From Streptomyces sp. ITFR-21 (lineage in GTDB: Bacteria; Actinomycetota; Actinomycetes; Streptomycetales; Streptomycetaceae), in NCBI RefSeq assembly GCF_031844685.1, contig NZ_CP134605.1, positions 1,211,501-1,275,500 of the forward strand: a stretch of DNA of 64,000 bases, read 5' to 3'. The position numbers and the translations under genes were made by a program. This document shows positions 36,704-46,144 of the stretch, in pieces. How positions within the stretch are numbered: position 1 is the stretch's first letter; every line of letters starts with the position of its first letter. Under the pieces are notes generated by a model. The model ran no database searches, had not been told where the DNA came from, and saw nothing but the letters and a program-made list of their open reading frames with translations.

Positions 36704-39415
36704 TCAGTGCGCCGCCGACTCCCAGTCCGGGCCGACCCCCACCGACACATCCAGCGGGGCCCGCAGCGGATACGCCCCCGACATCTCGCGGCGCACCAGC
36801 TCCTCGACCTGCTCCCGCTCCCCCGGGGCGACTTCGAGCACGATCTCGTCATGCACCTGGAGCAGCATCCGCGACGCCAGCGCCTGCTCGGCGAGCGCCG
36901 CGTCCACTCGCAGCATCGCGATCTTCACGATGTCCGCGGCCGAACCCTGGATCGGGGCGTTCAACGCCATCCGCTCGGCCATCTCGCGCCGCTGCCGGTT
37001 GTCGCTGGTGAGGTCCGGCAGATAGCGGCGCCGCCCGAGCAGCGTCTCGGTGTACCCGGTGCCCCTGGCCTCCTCCACCACCCGGTGCAGATAGTCCCGC
37101 ACCCCGCCGAACCGCTCGAAGTAGGTGTCCATCAGCGCCCGCGCCTCGGCCGCCTCGATCCCCAGCTGCTGCGACAGGCCGAACGCCGACAGACCGTATG
37201 CCAGCCCGTACGACATCGCCTTGATCTTGCGGCGCATCTCGGCGTCCACCTTGTCCCGCGGCACCGAGAACACCTGCGAGCCGACCGTGGTGTGCAGGTC
37301 CTCCCCCGACGCGAACGCGGCCATCAGGCCCTCGTCCTCGGAGAGATGCGCCATCACCCGCAGTTCGATCTGGCTGTAGTCGGCCGTCAGCAGCGACTCG
37401 TACCCCTTGCCGACGACGAAGCCGCGCCGGATCGCCCGGCCCTCGTCCGTCCGCACCGGTACGTTCTGCAGGTTCGGGTCCGTCGACGACAGCCGGCCGG
37501 TGGCGGCCACCGTCTGACTGAACGAGGTGTGGATACGCCCGTCCGGCGCGACCGTCTTGACCAGGCCCTCCACCGTGACGCGGAGCTTGGCCTGCTCCCG
37601 GTGGCGCAGCATGATCACCGGCAACTCGTGCTCGGTCCGCGCGGCCAGCCAGGCCAGCGCGTCCGCGTCGGTGGTGTAACCCGTCTTCGTCTTCTTCGTC
37701 CTGGGCAGCGCCAGCTCACCGAACAGCACCTCCTGGAGCTGCTTGGGCGACCCCAGGTTGAACTCGTGCCCGACCGAGGCGTGCGCCTCCGCCACCGCGT
37801 GCTGCACCGCCGCGGCGAACTGCTGCTCCAACCCCTCCAGATGCGCCCGGTCGGCGGCGATACCCGTTCGCTCCATCCGGGCCAGCAGCGCCGACGTGGG
37901 CAGCTCCACCTCGTGCAGCAGCTCGACGGCGCCCACTTCCGGCAGCCGCCCGCCGAACACCTCACCGAGGTCCAGCACCGTACGCGCCTGCGCCATCAGC
38001 GCCTCCGCGGCTGCGGTGTCGCCCTCGTCCTCCTCGCCGAACGCCAACTGGCCGCTGCCGGTGTCCGCCGGGGCCAGCTCACGCCCCAGGTACTCCACCG
38101 ACAACACGTCGAGCGCGAACGAACGGCGGCCCGGCTTGATCAGATACGCGGCCAGCGCCGTGCACATCGTGATGCCGTCGATCCGCCAGCCGTGCTCGGT
38201 GAACACCCGTGTCACGTTCTTCGCGTTGTGCAGCACCTTGGGCCGGTCCGGGTCCGCCAGCCACCCCGCGAACGCCCGCTCGTCGGCCTCGTCCAGTCGC
38301 GCCGGATCGAACCAGGCCGCGTCCTGCGCCCCGGCCAGCGCCACCGCCGTGACACTGCCGCTGCCCAGCTCCCAGGTGTCCACGCTGGCCAGACCCAGCG
38401 GCGCCCCCGCGTGCGCCTCCAACCAGCCCGGCAGAGCGCCCGGCGCCAGCAGCGTGCCGTCCACGGCGACGCCCTCGGCAATCGCCGCCTCCTCCTGCCG
38501 CGCGCCCGGATCCGCGGCGAACAACCGCTCCCGGAAGTTCGGGTTGCGGAACTCCAGCACGTCCAGCACCCCGCCCAGCGCCACCCGGTCGTACGGCTCC
38601 CGGGCCAGCTGCTCCGCGGTGGCCGGCAGCTCCACGTCACGGACCATCTCGGTCAGCCGCCGGTTCAGCTTCACCGCGTCCAGATGGGCCCGCAGGTTGT
38701 CACCCGCCTTGCCCTTCACCTCGTCCGCCCGCTCGCACAGCTCCGCGAACGACCCGAACTGGATGATCCACTTGGCGGCGGTCTTCTCCCCCACTCCCGG
38801 AATCCCGGGCAGATTGTCCGACGGGTCACCGCGCAGCGCCGCGAAATCCGGATACTGCCGTGGGCTCAGGCCGTACTTCTCGACCACCTTCTCCGGGGTG
38901 AACCGGGTCAGCTCGGAGACGCCCTTCGTCGGATACAGCACCGTCACATGCTCACTGACCAGCTGGAACGCGTCCCGGTCGCCGGTGACGATCAGCACCT
39001 CGTACCCCAGCGCCTCGGCCTGCACGGCAAGCGTGGCGATGACGTCGTCGGCCTCGAAGCCCTCCACCGCGAACCGGGGCACCGACATCGCGTCCAGCAG
39101 CTCGCCGATCAGCTCGACCTGGCTGCGGAACTCGTCCGGGGTCTTCGACCGGGTCGCCTTGTACTCGGGGAACTCCTCCGACCGCCAGGTCTTGCGCGAG
39201 ACGTCGAACGCGACCGCCAGATGCGTCGGGCGCTCGTCACGCAGCGTGTTCGCGAGCATCGACGTGAACCCGTAGACCGCGTTCGTCGGCTGGCCCGTGG
39301 CGGTGTTGAAGTTCTCCACGGGCAGCGCGTAGAACGCCCGGTACGCCAGCGAGTGCCCGTCCAGCAGCAGCAGCCGCGGGCGGTCGGTCGTCGTCTTCGT
39401 TGCTTTCTCTGCCAC
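36704..39415 (-). CDS. polA: DNA polymerase I
   Basis: A 903-residue family A polymerase for gap filling and Okazaki fragment processing. The 5'-nuclease domain is at the N-terminus (LLLDGHSLAYRAFYAL and the helix-hairpin-helix GDPSDNLPGIPGVG), a 3'-5' exonuclease-like domain lies in the middle, and the polymerase domain has motif A ADYSQIELRV, motif B RRKIKAMSYGLAYG and motif C QVHDEIVLE. The middle domain seems to lack a clear DxE exonuclease motif, so proofreading is doubtful, as in mycobacterial PolA. The GTG at 39415 has GGGAGG nine bases upstream. Confidence 0.97.
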   Translation of the reverse strand: MAEKATKTTTDRPRLLLLDGHSLAYRAFYALPVENFNTATGQPTNAVYGFTSMLANTLRDERPTHLAVAFDVSRKTWRSEEFPEYKATRSKTPDEFRSQVELIGELLDAMSVPRFAVEGFEADDVIATLAVQAEALGYEVLIVTGDRDAFQLVSEHVTVLYPTKGVSELTRFTPEKVVEKYGLSPRQYPDFAALRGDPSDNLPGIPGVGEKTAAKWIIQFGSFAELCERADEVKGKAGDNLRAHLDAVKLNRRLTEMVRDVELPATAEQLAREPYDRVALGGVLDVLEFRNPNFRERLFAADPGARQEEAAIAEGVAVDGTLLAPGALPGWLEAHAGAPLGLASVDTWELGSGSVTAVALAGAQDAAWFDPARLDEADERAFAGWLADPDRPKVLHNAKNVTRVFTEHGWRIDGITMCTALAAYLIKPGRRSFALDVLSVEYLGRELAPADTGSGQLAFGEEDEGDTAAAEALMAQARTVLDLGEVFGGRLPEVGAVELLHEVELPTSALLARMERTGIAADRAHLEGLEQQFAAAVQHAVAEAHASVGHEFNLGSPKQLQEVLFGELALPRTKKTKTGYTTDADALAWLAARTEHELPVIMLRHREQAKLRVTVEGLVKTVAPDGRIHTSFSQTVAATGRLSSTDPNLQNVPVRTDEGRAIRRGFVVGKGYESLLTADYSQIELRVMAHLSEDEGLMAAFASGEDLHTTVGSQVFSVPRDKVDAEMRRKIKAMSYGLAYGLSAFGLSQQLGIEAAEARALMDTYFERFGGVRDYLHRVVEEARGTGYTETLLGRRRYLPDLTSDNRQRREMAERMALNAPIQGSAADIVKIAMLRVDAALAEQALASRMLLQVHDEIVLEVAPGEREQVEELVRREMSGAYPLRAPLDVSVGVGPDWESAAH

Positions 39416-39745
39416 GTCACCGATCCTCCCACGCAGCACCGACAATTTTTTGCTGGTGTTTTTTCGCCGCCACCTCGCCTGCGGCCGCCCCCCTTATTGC
39501 CGCCTTCTCGCCTCCGGCCGCTTCGATCCGGTGTCGACGGTCCTCGTCGTACGGTCGCTCCTTCGTCGCTCCCTTCTCCTCGTCTCTTTCGACACCGGCG
39601 CGGCCTTCGGCTCACCGGCTACCGGTGGCACCGCCGGCAGACGCGGGGGCATCCCCGGCCGTTCGGGGCGCGTGGGGCGGGGGTGGGCCCGGCGGCGGTG
39701 GCGGGGCCGGCGGCGGTGGCGGGGGGGAAGTGGCAGGATCGGGGT
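39416..39745. other. Divergent promoter region polA/oxidoreductase
   Basis: No gene is seen. Near polA (39440-39470) there is a sharp AT-rich island with two runs of six T around GCTGGTG. Near the oxidoreductase, an 18-bp unit (CCGGCGGCGGTGGCGGGG) is duplicated at 39689-39706 and 39707-39724. Confidence 0.6.
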
Positions 39746-42031
39746 ATGGCGAAGAAGCCGCCGGCAGGCGACCCCGTACAGGACGCACCGCACGTCGGTG
39801 CGCCGAAGCACGCCGCCGCGGGGCTGCCCGCGATCGCGCACACCGCGAAGATCGCCGGCGCCCAGATGGGCGCCCGGCGCACCGCGCTCACCCTGCTCAA
39901 GGTCAACCAGAAGAACGGCTTCGACTGCCCCGGATGCGCCTGGCCGGAGGGCGACCACCGGCACACGTTCGAGTTCTGCGAGAACGGCGCCAAAGCCGTC
40001 GCCGAAGAGGCGACCCTGCGCCGGGTCGGCCCCGACTTCTTCGCCGCCCACCCCGTCGCCGACCTCGCCGACCGCAGCGGCTACTGGCTCGGCCAGCAGG
40101 GCCGCATCACCGAACCCGTTTTGCTCGCCGAAGGCGCCACCCACTACCGGCCCATCGGCTGGGACGACGCCTTCGCCCTGATCGCCGACGAACTGACCGC
40201 GCTCACCACCCCCGACGAAGCCGTCTTCTACACCTCCGGCCGCACCAGCAACGAAGCCGCCTTCCTCTTCCAGCTCTTCGCCCGCGAGTTCGGCACCAAC
40301 AACCTCCCCGACTGCTCCAACATGTGCCACGAGTCGTCCGGATCCGCACTCACCGAAACCCTCGGCGTCGGCAAGGGCAGCGTGCTCCTGGACGACCTCC
40401 ACCAGGCCGAACTGATCATCGTCGCCGGCCAGAACCCCGGCACCAACCACCCCCGGATGCTGTCCGCCCTGGAAAAGGCCAAGCGGGCCGGCGCCCGGAT
40501 CGTCTCCGTCAACCCGCTGCCCGAAGCCGGTCTGGAACGCTTCCGCAACCCCCAGACCCCGGCCGGCCTCGCCGGACCCGGCACCGTACTCAGCGACCTG
40601 CACCTGCCCATCAGGCTCGGCGGCGACCAGGCCCTCTTCCGCGCCCTCAGCCGGCTCCTCATCGAAGCCGACGCCCTCGACCACAACTTCATCACCACCC
40701 ACACCCACGGCTTCGCCGCCTACCGGGCCGCCGCGCTCGCCACCGACCAGGACGAGGTGACCCGCGCCACCGGCCTCGACCAGGCCGCGATCGACCGGCT
40801 GTTCACCCTGGTCCGCGCCGCCAAAAGCACCGTGGTCTGCTGGGCGATGGGCCTCACCCAGCACAAGCACGCCGTCCCCACCATCCGGGAAGTCGTCAAC
40901 TGCCTGCTGCTCGGCGGCAACATCGGCCGCCCCGGCGCCGGCGTCTGCCCCGTCCGCGGCCACTCCAACGTCCAAGGCGACCGCACCATGGGCATCTTCG
41001 AACGACCCGCCCCCGCCTTCCTCGACGCCCTGGAAGAAGAATTCGGCTTCACCCCGCCCCGCACCCACGGCTACGACGTCGTCCGCGCCATCCGCGCCCT
41101 GCGGGACGGCGCCGCCAAAGTCTTCTTCGCCATGGGCGGCAACTTCGTCGCCGCCTCCCCCGACACCGCCGTCACCGAAGCGGCCATGCGGCGCGCCCGG
41201 CTCACCGTCCACGTCTCCACCAAGCTCAACCGCTCGCACACCGTCACCGGAGCACGGGCCCTGATCCTGCCCACCCTCGGCCGCACCGAGAAGGACCGCC
41301 AAGCCCGCGGCGAACAGTTCGTCACCGTCGAGGACTCCATGGGCATGGTCCACGCCTCCCACGGCGGCCTCACCCCCGCCTCACCCCACCTGCTGTCCGA
41401 ACCCGCCATCGTCTCCCGGCTGGCCCGCGCCGTCCTCGGCGACCACAGCCCCATACCGTGGGCCGACTTCGAACACGACTACGACCTGATCCGCGACCGC
41501 ATCGCCCGCGTCGTCCCCGGCTTCACCGACTTCAACGCCCGGATACGGCACCCCGGCGGCTTCACCCTCCCGCACGCCCCCCGCGACTCCCGCACCTTCC
41601 CCACCGCCACCGGCAAAGCCAACTTCACCGCCGCCCCCCTCGAATACCCCCACCTACCCCAGGGGCGGCTACTGCTCCAGACCCTTCGCTCGCACGACCA
41701 GTACAACACCACGATCTACGGCCTGGACGACCGCTACCGCGGCATCAAAGGCGGCCGCCGCGTCATCCTCCTGCACCCCGACGACGCCACCGCCGCCGGA
41801 CTCGCCGACGGCGACTACACCGACCTCGTCAGCGAATGGACCGACGGCACCGAACGCCGCGCCGACGGCTTCCGCGTCGTCTGCTATCCCACACCCCGCG
41901 GCTGCGCCGCCGCCTACTACCCCGAGACCAACGTCCTCGTCCCGCTCGACCACACCGCCGACACCAGCAACACCCCCGCGTCGAAATCCGTGGTCATCCG
42001 GCTCGAACACAGGGACCCCGCGCGCACCTGA
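39746..42031 (+). CDS. FdhF/YdeP-family molybdopterin oxidoreductase
   Basis: A 761-residue enzyme of the formate dehydrogenase-like YdeP family. The N-terminal CPGCAWP and a third Cys in FEFCENG suit an iron-sulfur cluster. Molybdopterin segments include YTSGRTSNEAAFLFQLFARE, MCHESSGSALTETLG, GQNPGTNHPR and the C-terminal molydop_binding region (LLLQTLRSHDQYNTTIYG). YdeP proteins are linked to acid or oxidative stress, and their substrate is not established. ATG at 39746 has AGGA about seven bases upstream. The frame is open far upstream only because polA lies opposite. Confidence 0.93.
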   Translation: MAKKPPAGDPVQDAPHVGAPKHAAAGLPAIAHTAKIAGAQMGARRTALTLLKVNQKNGFDCPGCAWPEGDHRHTFEFCENGAKAVAEEATLRRVGPDFFAAHPVADLADRSGYWLGQQGRITEPVLLAEGATHYRPIGWDDAFALIADELTALTTPDEAVFYTSGRTSNEAAFLFQLFAREFGTNNLPDCSNMCHESSGSALTETLGVGKGSVLLDDLHQAELIIVAGQNPGTNHPRMLSALEKAKRAGARIVSVNPLPEAGLERFRNPQTPAGLAGPGTVLSDLHLPIRLGGDQALFRALSRLLIEADALDHNFITTHTHGFAAYRAAALATDQDEVTRATGLDQAAIDRLFTLVRAAKSTVVCWAMGLTQHKHAVPTIREVVNCLLLGGNIGRPGAGVCPVRGHSNVQGDRTMGIFERPAPAFLDALEEEFGFTPPRTHGYDVVRAIRALRDGAAKVFFAMGGNFVAASPDTAVTEAAMRRARLTVHVSTKLNRSHTVTGARALILPTLGRTEKDRQARGEQFVTVEDSMGMVHASHGGLTPASPHLLSEPAIVSRLARAVLGDHSPIPWADFEHDYDLIRDRIARVVPGFTDFNARIRHPGGFTLPHAPRDSRTFPTATGKANFTAAPLEYPHLPQGRLLLQTLRSHDQYNTTIYGLDDRYRGIKGGRRVILLHPDDATAAGLADGDYTDLVSEWTDGTERRADGFRVVCYPTPRGCAAAYYPETNVLVPLDHTADTSNTPASKSVVIRLEHRDPART

Positions 42032-42087
42032 CGGCACACGTCCGGTAGAAACCTGTGCAACGGCCAAGCAGAGAACGGAGCCACGGT

Positions 42088-42570
42088 ATGGGCGAGCAGA
42101 CCACCACCACGTTCCCCCCGGAAATCCTGGAGCAGTACGCCGACCTCGGCGTGGACCTGCGGTCCCTGTTCTCCGCGGGACACCTCGGCGACCGCATGGG
42201 CATCCGCGTCACCGAGGCCGCACCCGACAAGGTGGTCGGCACCATGCCCGTCGAGGGCAACACCCAGCCCTACGGCCTCCTGCACGGCGGCGCCTCCGCC
42301 GTCCTCGCCGAAACCCTCGGCTCCATCGGCGCCATGCTCCACGGCGGCCCCACCAAAATCGCCGTCGGCGTCGACCTCAACGCCACCCACCACCGCGGCC
42401 TCCGCTCCGGCACCGTCACCGGCACCGCGACCCCCGTCCACCGCGGCCGCTCCTCCGCCACCTACGAGATCGCCATCACCGACGAAGCCGGCAAACGCGT
42501 CTGCACCGCCCGCCTCACCTGCATGCTCCGCCCCACCACCGCCACCGGCGCCACCGCCCCCACTCCCTAG
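42088..42570 (+). CDS. PaaI-family hotdog thioesterase
   Basis: A 160-residue hotdog-fold acyl-CoA thioesterase. The PaaI signature is GTMPVEGNTQPYGLLHGGASAVLAETLGS (read in two parts: QPYGLLHGGAS and LAETLGS), with VGVDLNATHHRG as the second strand. It probably hydrolyses a small or aromatic acyl-CoA. ATG at 42088 has GGAG seven bases upstream and lies 57 bp after the oxidoreductase gene, so the two could be co-transcribed. Confidence 0.92.
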   Translation: MGEQTTTTFPPEILEQYADLGVDLRSLFSAGHLGDRMGIRVTEAAPDKVVGTMPVEGNTQPYGLLHGGASAVLAETLGSIGAMLHGGPTKIAVGVDLNATHHRGLRSGTVTGTATPVHRGRSSATYEIAITDEAGKRVCTARLTCMLRPTTATGATAPTP

Positions 42571-42770
42571 AACACCGCCCGACCCGCCCCCTCACCACCG
42601 CGACCGACCGCCGCGCGCCGCGCCGCGCCGGTGAATGCCGCGGAACCCCCGGGGCAGTATTGTGCGTCGACATCTGCGAGCGCACGGACGCACCCCGGCG
42701 GCCCCCGCCCCACCGACCGACGTACGGGCGAGGGAGCGCCACCGGGGGTTCCTGAGGGGGACAGCACACG

Positions 42771-44651
42771 ATGGACAGCAACGACGGCTCCGGCAGACCC
42801 GCGCACGGCGGGCCCGGTGACGGCGCCGAACGCTGGGTGGTACCCGGCTACACCCACGAACGAGACCTCGGCGCCGGCGCCTCCGGCCTCGTGGTACTGG
42901 CCCGCCACCAGACGACCGGCACCGCAGTGGCCATCAAATACCTGTCCGGCCCACTCGGCCAGGACCACCGCTTCCGGGAGGCGTTCCGCGACGAGGCCAC
43001 CCTCCTCGGCGGCCTCGACTCCCCGCACATCGCCCGCTTCTACGAATACGTCGAGGACGGGCCCGACGCCGCCATCGTCATGGAACTCGTCGACGGCATC
43101 TCGCTGCACACCCTGCTGAGCCAGGAAGGCGCCACCGACCCCGAACCCGCCCTCACCGTCCTCAAAGGCTCCCTGCTCGGCCTGGCCGCAGCCCACGCCG
43201 CAGGCGTCGTCCACCGCGACTACAAGCCCGCCAACATCCTGGTCACCGCCGACGGCGGCTCCAAACTCGTCGACTTCGGCGTCGCCGTCCGCAGCGGCGA
43301 AAGCGGCACCGTCGCCGGCACCCCCTCGTACATGGCCCCCGAACAATGGACCGGCGGCCCGGCCACCCCCGCCACCGACGTCTACGCCGCCACCGCCACC
43401 TTCTACGAGTGCCTCACCGGTACCAAGCCCTACGCCGGCACCACCATGTTCGAACTGGCCGTCCAGCACACCGAGGCCCCCATACCCGACGAGCAGGTAC
43501 CCGAACCGGTCCGCCCGCTCATCAGCCGCGGCCTCGCCAAAACCCCGCCCGAACGCCCTCAGAGCGCCGCCGAGTTCGTCGCCGAACTCCAAGCCGTCGC
43601 CACCGACGCGTACGGCCCGGACTGGGAGGAGCGCGGACAGCGCAAACTCGCCGCCCTCGTCGCCCTACTGCCCCTGCTGCTGCCCTCCGCCGCGGGCGGC
43701 ACCGCGGCCACCACCGCCCTGGCCCACACCCGACTCGGCCAAAGCCCCGGCGGCGGCGCCGAAGCCGGCGCCCCGGCGAACCCAGGAGCGGGCGGCGCCG
43801 CCGGTACCGGTGTCGGTCTCGGCGCCGGGCCCGCCGCGCCGGCCGGCGCCCTCGGCTCCCTGCCACCCCACAGCGGAAGACGCCGACCACGCCTCGGCCG
43901 ACACGGCAGACTCCTGGCCGGCGCGGTCACCGTCGTCCTCATCACCGGCGCACTCGCCTTCACCGCGGTCGCGACCGGCGGCAACGGACCCGTCGCCGAC
44001 GCGTCCTCCACCACCACCCCGACCGCCCTGACCACCCTCACCTCGGGCCAGCCCACCGACCTCACCACCGCCCCCACGACAAGCACCACACCCTCGGCAG
44101 CACCGACCGCGTCCGGATCGGCGAGCCCCTCCGCGTCGGCATCGGCCTCCTCCGCCCCGCCCGACGACAGCACAAGCCTCCCCACGACCGGCGCCCCCAC
44201 AGCGACCACCACAGGACCCGGCACCCCCGCGGCACCGACCACCGGACCGACGAAAAGCGGACCCACCGCCACCACTGCGACCACGAAACCCGCAGCGCCA
44301 CCGACGACCACCGCCCCGCCGCCCCCGCACGTGACCTCCGTGTCCCTCGGCGGCCTCTCCTGCGACGACAGCGTCGTCAGCGGAACCGTGACCGTCCAGA
44401 CCAACGGAACCGGCGGCACCCTGACCCTCACCTGGTTCCACGGCCGCAGCGCCACATCGTCGGGAATCCCCGTGGCCACGCAGTCGGTCACCCTCCCGAA
44501 GGGCAAGACGTCGTTCAGCCAGAACTACGTGCGCTACTTCGGCAACGACCCCGGCCCGTACTGGGGCCTGTCCGCCGCCACCAGCCCGAGCGCCGCCTCC
44601 ACCAGCGGCAACCCCGCCACGATCCGCGCCTGCTACCCCGTCATCACCTGA
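42771..44651 (+). CDS. Membrane serine/threonine protein kinase
   Basis: A 626-residue Hanks-type kinase. The cytoplasmic kinase domain spans about residues 27-290: Gly loop LGAGASG, Lys56 in AIKYL, catalytic HRDYKPAN, DFGVA and MAPEQW. One membrane helix follows (about 380-402, AGAVTVVLITGALAFTAV). A Thr/Pro/Ser-rich linker leads to an extracytoplasmic domain (about 520-626) with two cysteines and beta-rich sequence; there are no PASTA repeats. The next gene encodes a membrane protein with a similar outer domain. Codons are almost all C-ending here. Confidence 0.94.
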   Translation: MDSNDGSGRPAHGGPGDGAERWVVPGYTHERDLGAGASGLVVLARHQTTGTAVAIKYLSGPLGQDHRFREAFRDEATLLGGLDSPHIARFYEYVEDGPDAAIVMELVDGISLHTLLSQEGATDPEPALTVLKGSLLGLAAAHAAGVVHRDYKPANILVTADGGSKLVDFGVAVRSGESGTVAGTPSYMAPEQWTGGPATPATDVYAATATFYECLTGTKPYAGTTMFELAVQHTEAPIPDEQVPEPVRPLISRGLAKTPPERPQSAAEFVAELQAVATDAYGPDWEERGQRKLAALVALLPLLLPSAAGGTAATTALAHTRLGQSPGGGAEAGAPANPGAGGAAGTGVGLGAGPAAPAGALGSLPPHSGRRRPRLGRHGRLLAGAVTVVLITGALAFTAVATGGNGPVADASSTTTPTALTTLTSGQPTDLTTAPTTSTTPSAAPTASGSASPSASASASSAPPDDSTSLPTTGAPTATTTGPGTPAAPTTGPTKSGPTATTATTKPAAPPTTTAPPPPHVTSVSLGGLSCDDSVVSGTVTVQTNGTGGTLTLTWFHGRSATSSGIPVATQSVTLPKGKTSFSQNYVRYFGNDPGPYWGLSAATSPSAASTSGNPATIRACYPVIT

Positions 44652-44709
44652 TCCGGCGCCCCTCCCCCCGCCACCCCCGCTCACCCGCCCGCCCTCAGGG
44701 AAGTCCACC

Positions 44710-45522
44710 ATGCCCAACCCCCGCGACCCGCGCCTGCCCTTCACCGGACAACCCGGCCGCCCCGACGACGCCACCTACCGGCTGGGCGGCCCCGGCACCG
44801 GCACCAAACCCGGCCCCGCGACCGGGTACGGCACCGGCCCCACCACGCCCGCGGACACCAGCGAGCCGCCCCTCGGGACCGTACTCGACCCCGACTCATG
44901 GTCCAGCGAAGTCCCCCAGCCCACCGCCCCGCCAAAACCCGCGCCCGCAGCCGTACCCGCCCCGGTCACCGGCACCCCGCAGCACCCCACCGCCGGCCTA
45001 CGCCGCTTCGGCCCCGGCGTACCCGGCACCGCCACCACCACCGGAACCGCCCACACCGCCGCCGTCTGGCACGGCACCGTACAACCCGGCCAACCACTCC
45101 TCCCGCCCGGCACGGCCGAACGCCGCCGCCGCGGCCCCCGCTCCTGGCTGCTCGCCCTCGTCGTCCTGCTCGCCGTCCTCGCCTACCTGCTCTGGCAGCA
45201 CCTGCCCGGCTCGGTCACGGTCGACAGCGTCACCGTCCGCGACAGCGCCGCCACCCAGGGCTGCCACAGCACCGCGAAGATCATCGGCACCCTCCACACC
45301 AGCGGCGACGCCGGCACCGTCCGCTACCGCTGGCGCCGCAGCGACGGCACGGTCTCCGACAACCTCACCCAGCACATCGCCAAGGGCCACCGCACCACCG
45401 ACGTCGTCCTCCTATGGAGCTTCGACGGCCCCGGCTCCCTCACCGCCACCGCCACTCTCGACATCCTCACCCCCGACCACCGCACGGCCTCCACCACCTT
45501 CCCCTACCACTGCGCCGCCTGA
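44710..45522 (+). CDS. Membrane protein with kinase-like ectodomain (no kinase domain)
   Basis: A 270-residue protein of unknown function. Residues 1-140 are Pro/Gly/Thr-rich and probably disordered in the cytoplasm. RRRRGPRS then a helix (WLLALVVLLAVLAYLLW, about 146-162) anchors it. The outer domain (166-270) resembles that of the upstream kinase: SVTVRDSAATQGCHSTAKI, an SGDAGTVRYRWRRSDG strand pair versus TGGTLTLTWFHGRS in the kinase, and a final Cys close to the C-terminus. It lies 58 bp behind the kinase gene and is probably co-transcribed, either as substrate, co-receptor or decoy. Confidence 0.75.
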   Translation: MPNPRDPRLPFTGQPGRPDDATYRLGGPGTGTKPGPATGYGTGPTTPADTSEPPLGTVLDPDSWSSEVPQPTAPPKPAPAAVPAPVTGTPQHPTAGLRRFGPGVPGTATTTGTAHTAAVWHGTVQPGQPLLPPGTAERRRRGPRSWLLALVVLLAVLAYLLWQHLPGSVTVDSVTVRDSAATQGCHSTAKIIGTLHTSGDAGTVRYRWRRSDGTVSDNLTQHIAKGHRTTDVVLLWSFDGPGSLTATATLDILTPDHRTASTTFPYHCAA

Positions 45523-45530
45523 CCGCCCCC

Positions 45531-46034
45531 TCACCACTTCGGACCCACATGCACGTCCATGAGCGCGACGGACGCCCGGCGGGCGACGGAGATGCCGTAC
45601 GGCTGCCCACCGCGCCGGGTGACGCGCCACTCGACGCCGGCCTTGTCGAGGGTGTCGCAGTACAACCCGCGACGGCACGTCCCGTTGGGGGGAAGACCGC
45701 GCGCATCGCCGTCTCAGCAGCGTCCATCAGGCCGGGCCGGTCGTCAGCGCATGTGGTCATCAGGCTCGGCACGCGGTGACCGGAGTACTGCGAGATGTGG
45801 CCGTCGCCGCGGCAGAGGCGGGGCAGGTAGCCGTAGGCGGTGGTGCCGAGGGGAGAGCCGTCGCATCGGGGGCACGGCCGCACTCTGCCGGGACACTCAC
45901 CACGGTTGGCCCGGTCCGTGTGACCCGGTAGCCGATGGTGCCAGCCGGTACACAGAGCCGGTGCCTACCTCGGCGTTCGGAATGCCTGAGCGCACGAGAG
46001 CGACGGCCCGGTAGCGGATCTTGGAGTCGTACAC
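45531..46034 (-). pseudogene. Decayed HTH/LAGLIDADG-type homing-endonuclease-like gene
   Basis: Joined frames on the minus strand read as one family: YDSKIRYRAVALVRSGIPN from GTG 46034, then in a second frame CPGRVRPCPRCDGSPLG with GDGHISQYSGHRVPSLM and DAAETAMRAVFP, then in a third frame LYCDTLDKAGVEWRVTRRGG ending MDVHVGPKW before a TGA at 45531. I recognise this order from streptomycete HTH proteins with a LAGLIDADG-like domain of about 220-250 residues. Here there are at least two frameshifts, and the middle third, between AVFP and the CDTLDK segment, is missing. It is non-functional and sits right behind a tRNA 3' end. Confidence 0.72.
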
Positions 46035-46144
46035 GGCCCGAGCCTGCTTCGCGCTCGGGGGGTCACGCAGAGAACCGCCCGCACATTCACCCTGTGCAGC
46101 GACCTTCCCAGGGATAATGCGAACCTTGGATTCACAGGCAAAGT

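Noticed and set aside
36557..42031. An 1,824-codon open frame on the plus strand
   Set aside because: Its first 1,060 codons lie opposite polA and read as Arg/His/Gln-rich shadow sequence; only the part from ATG 39746 is a real gene.
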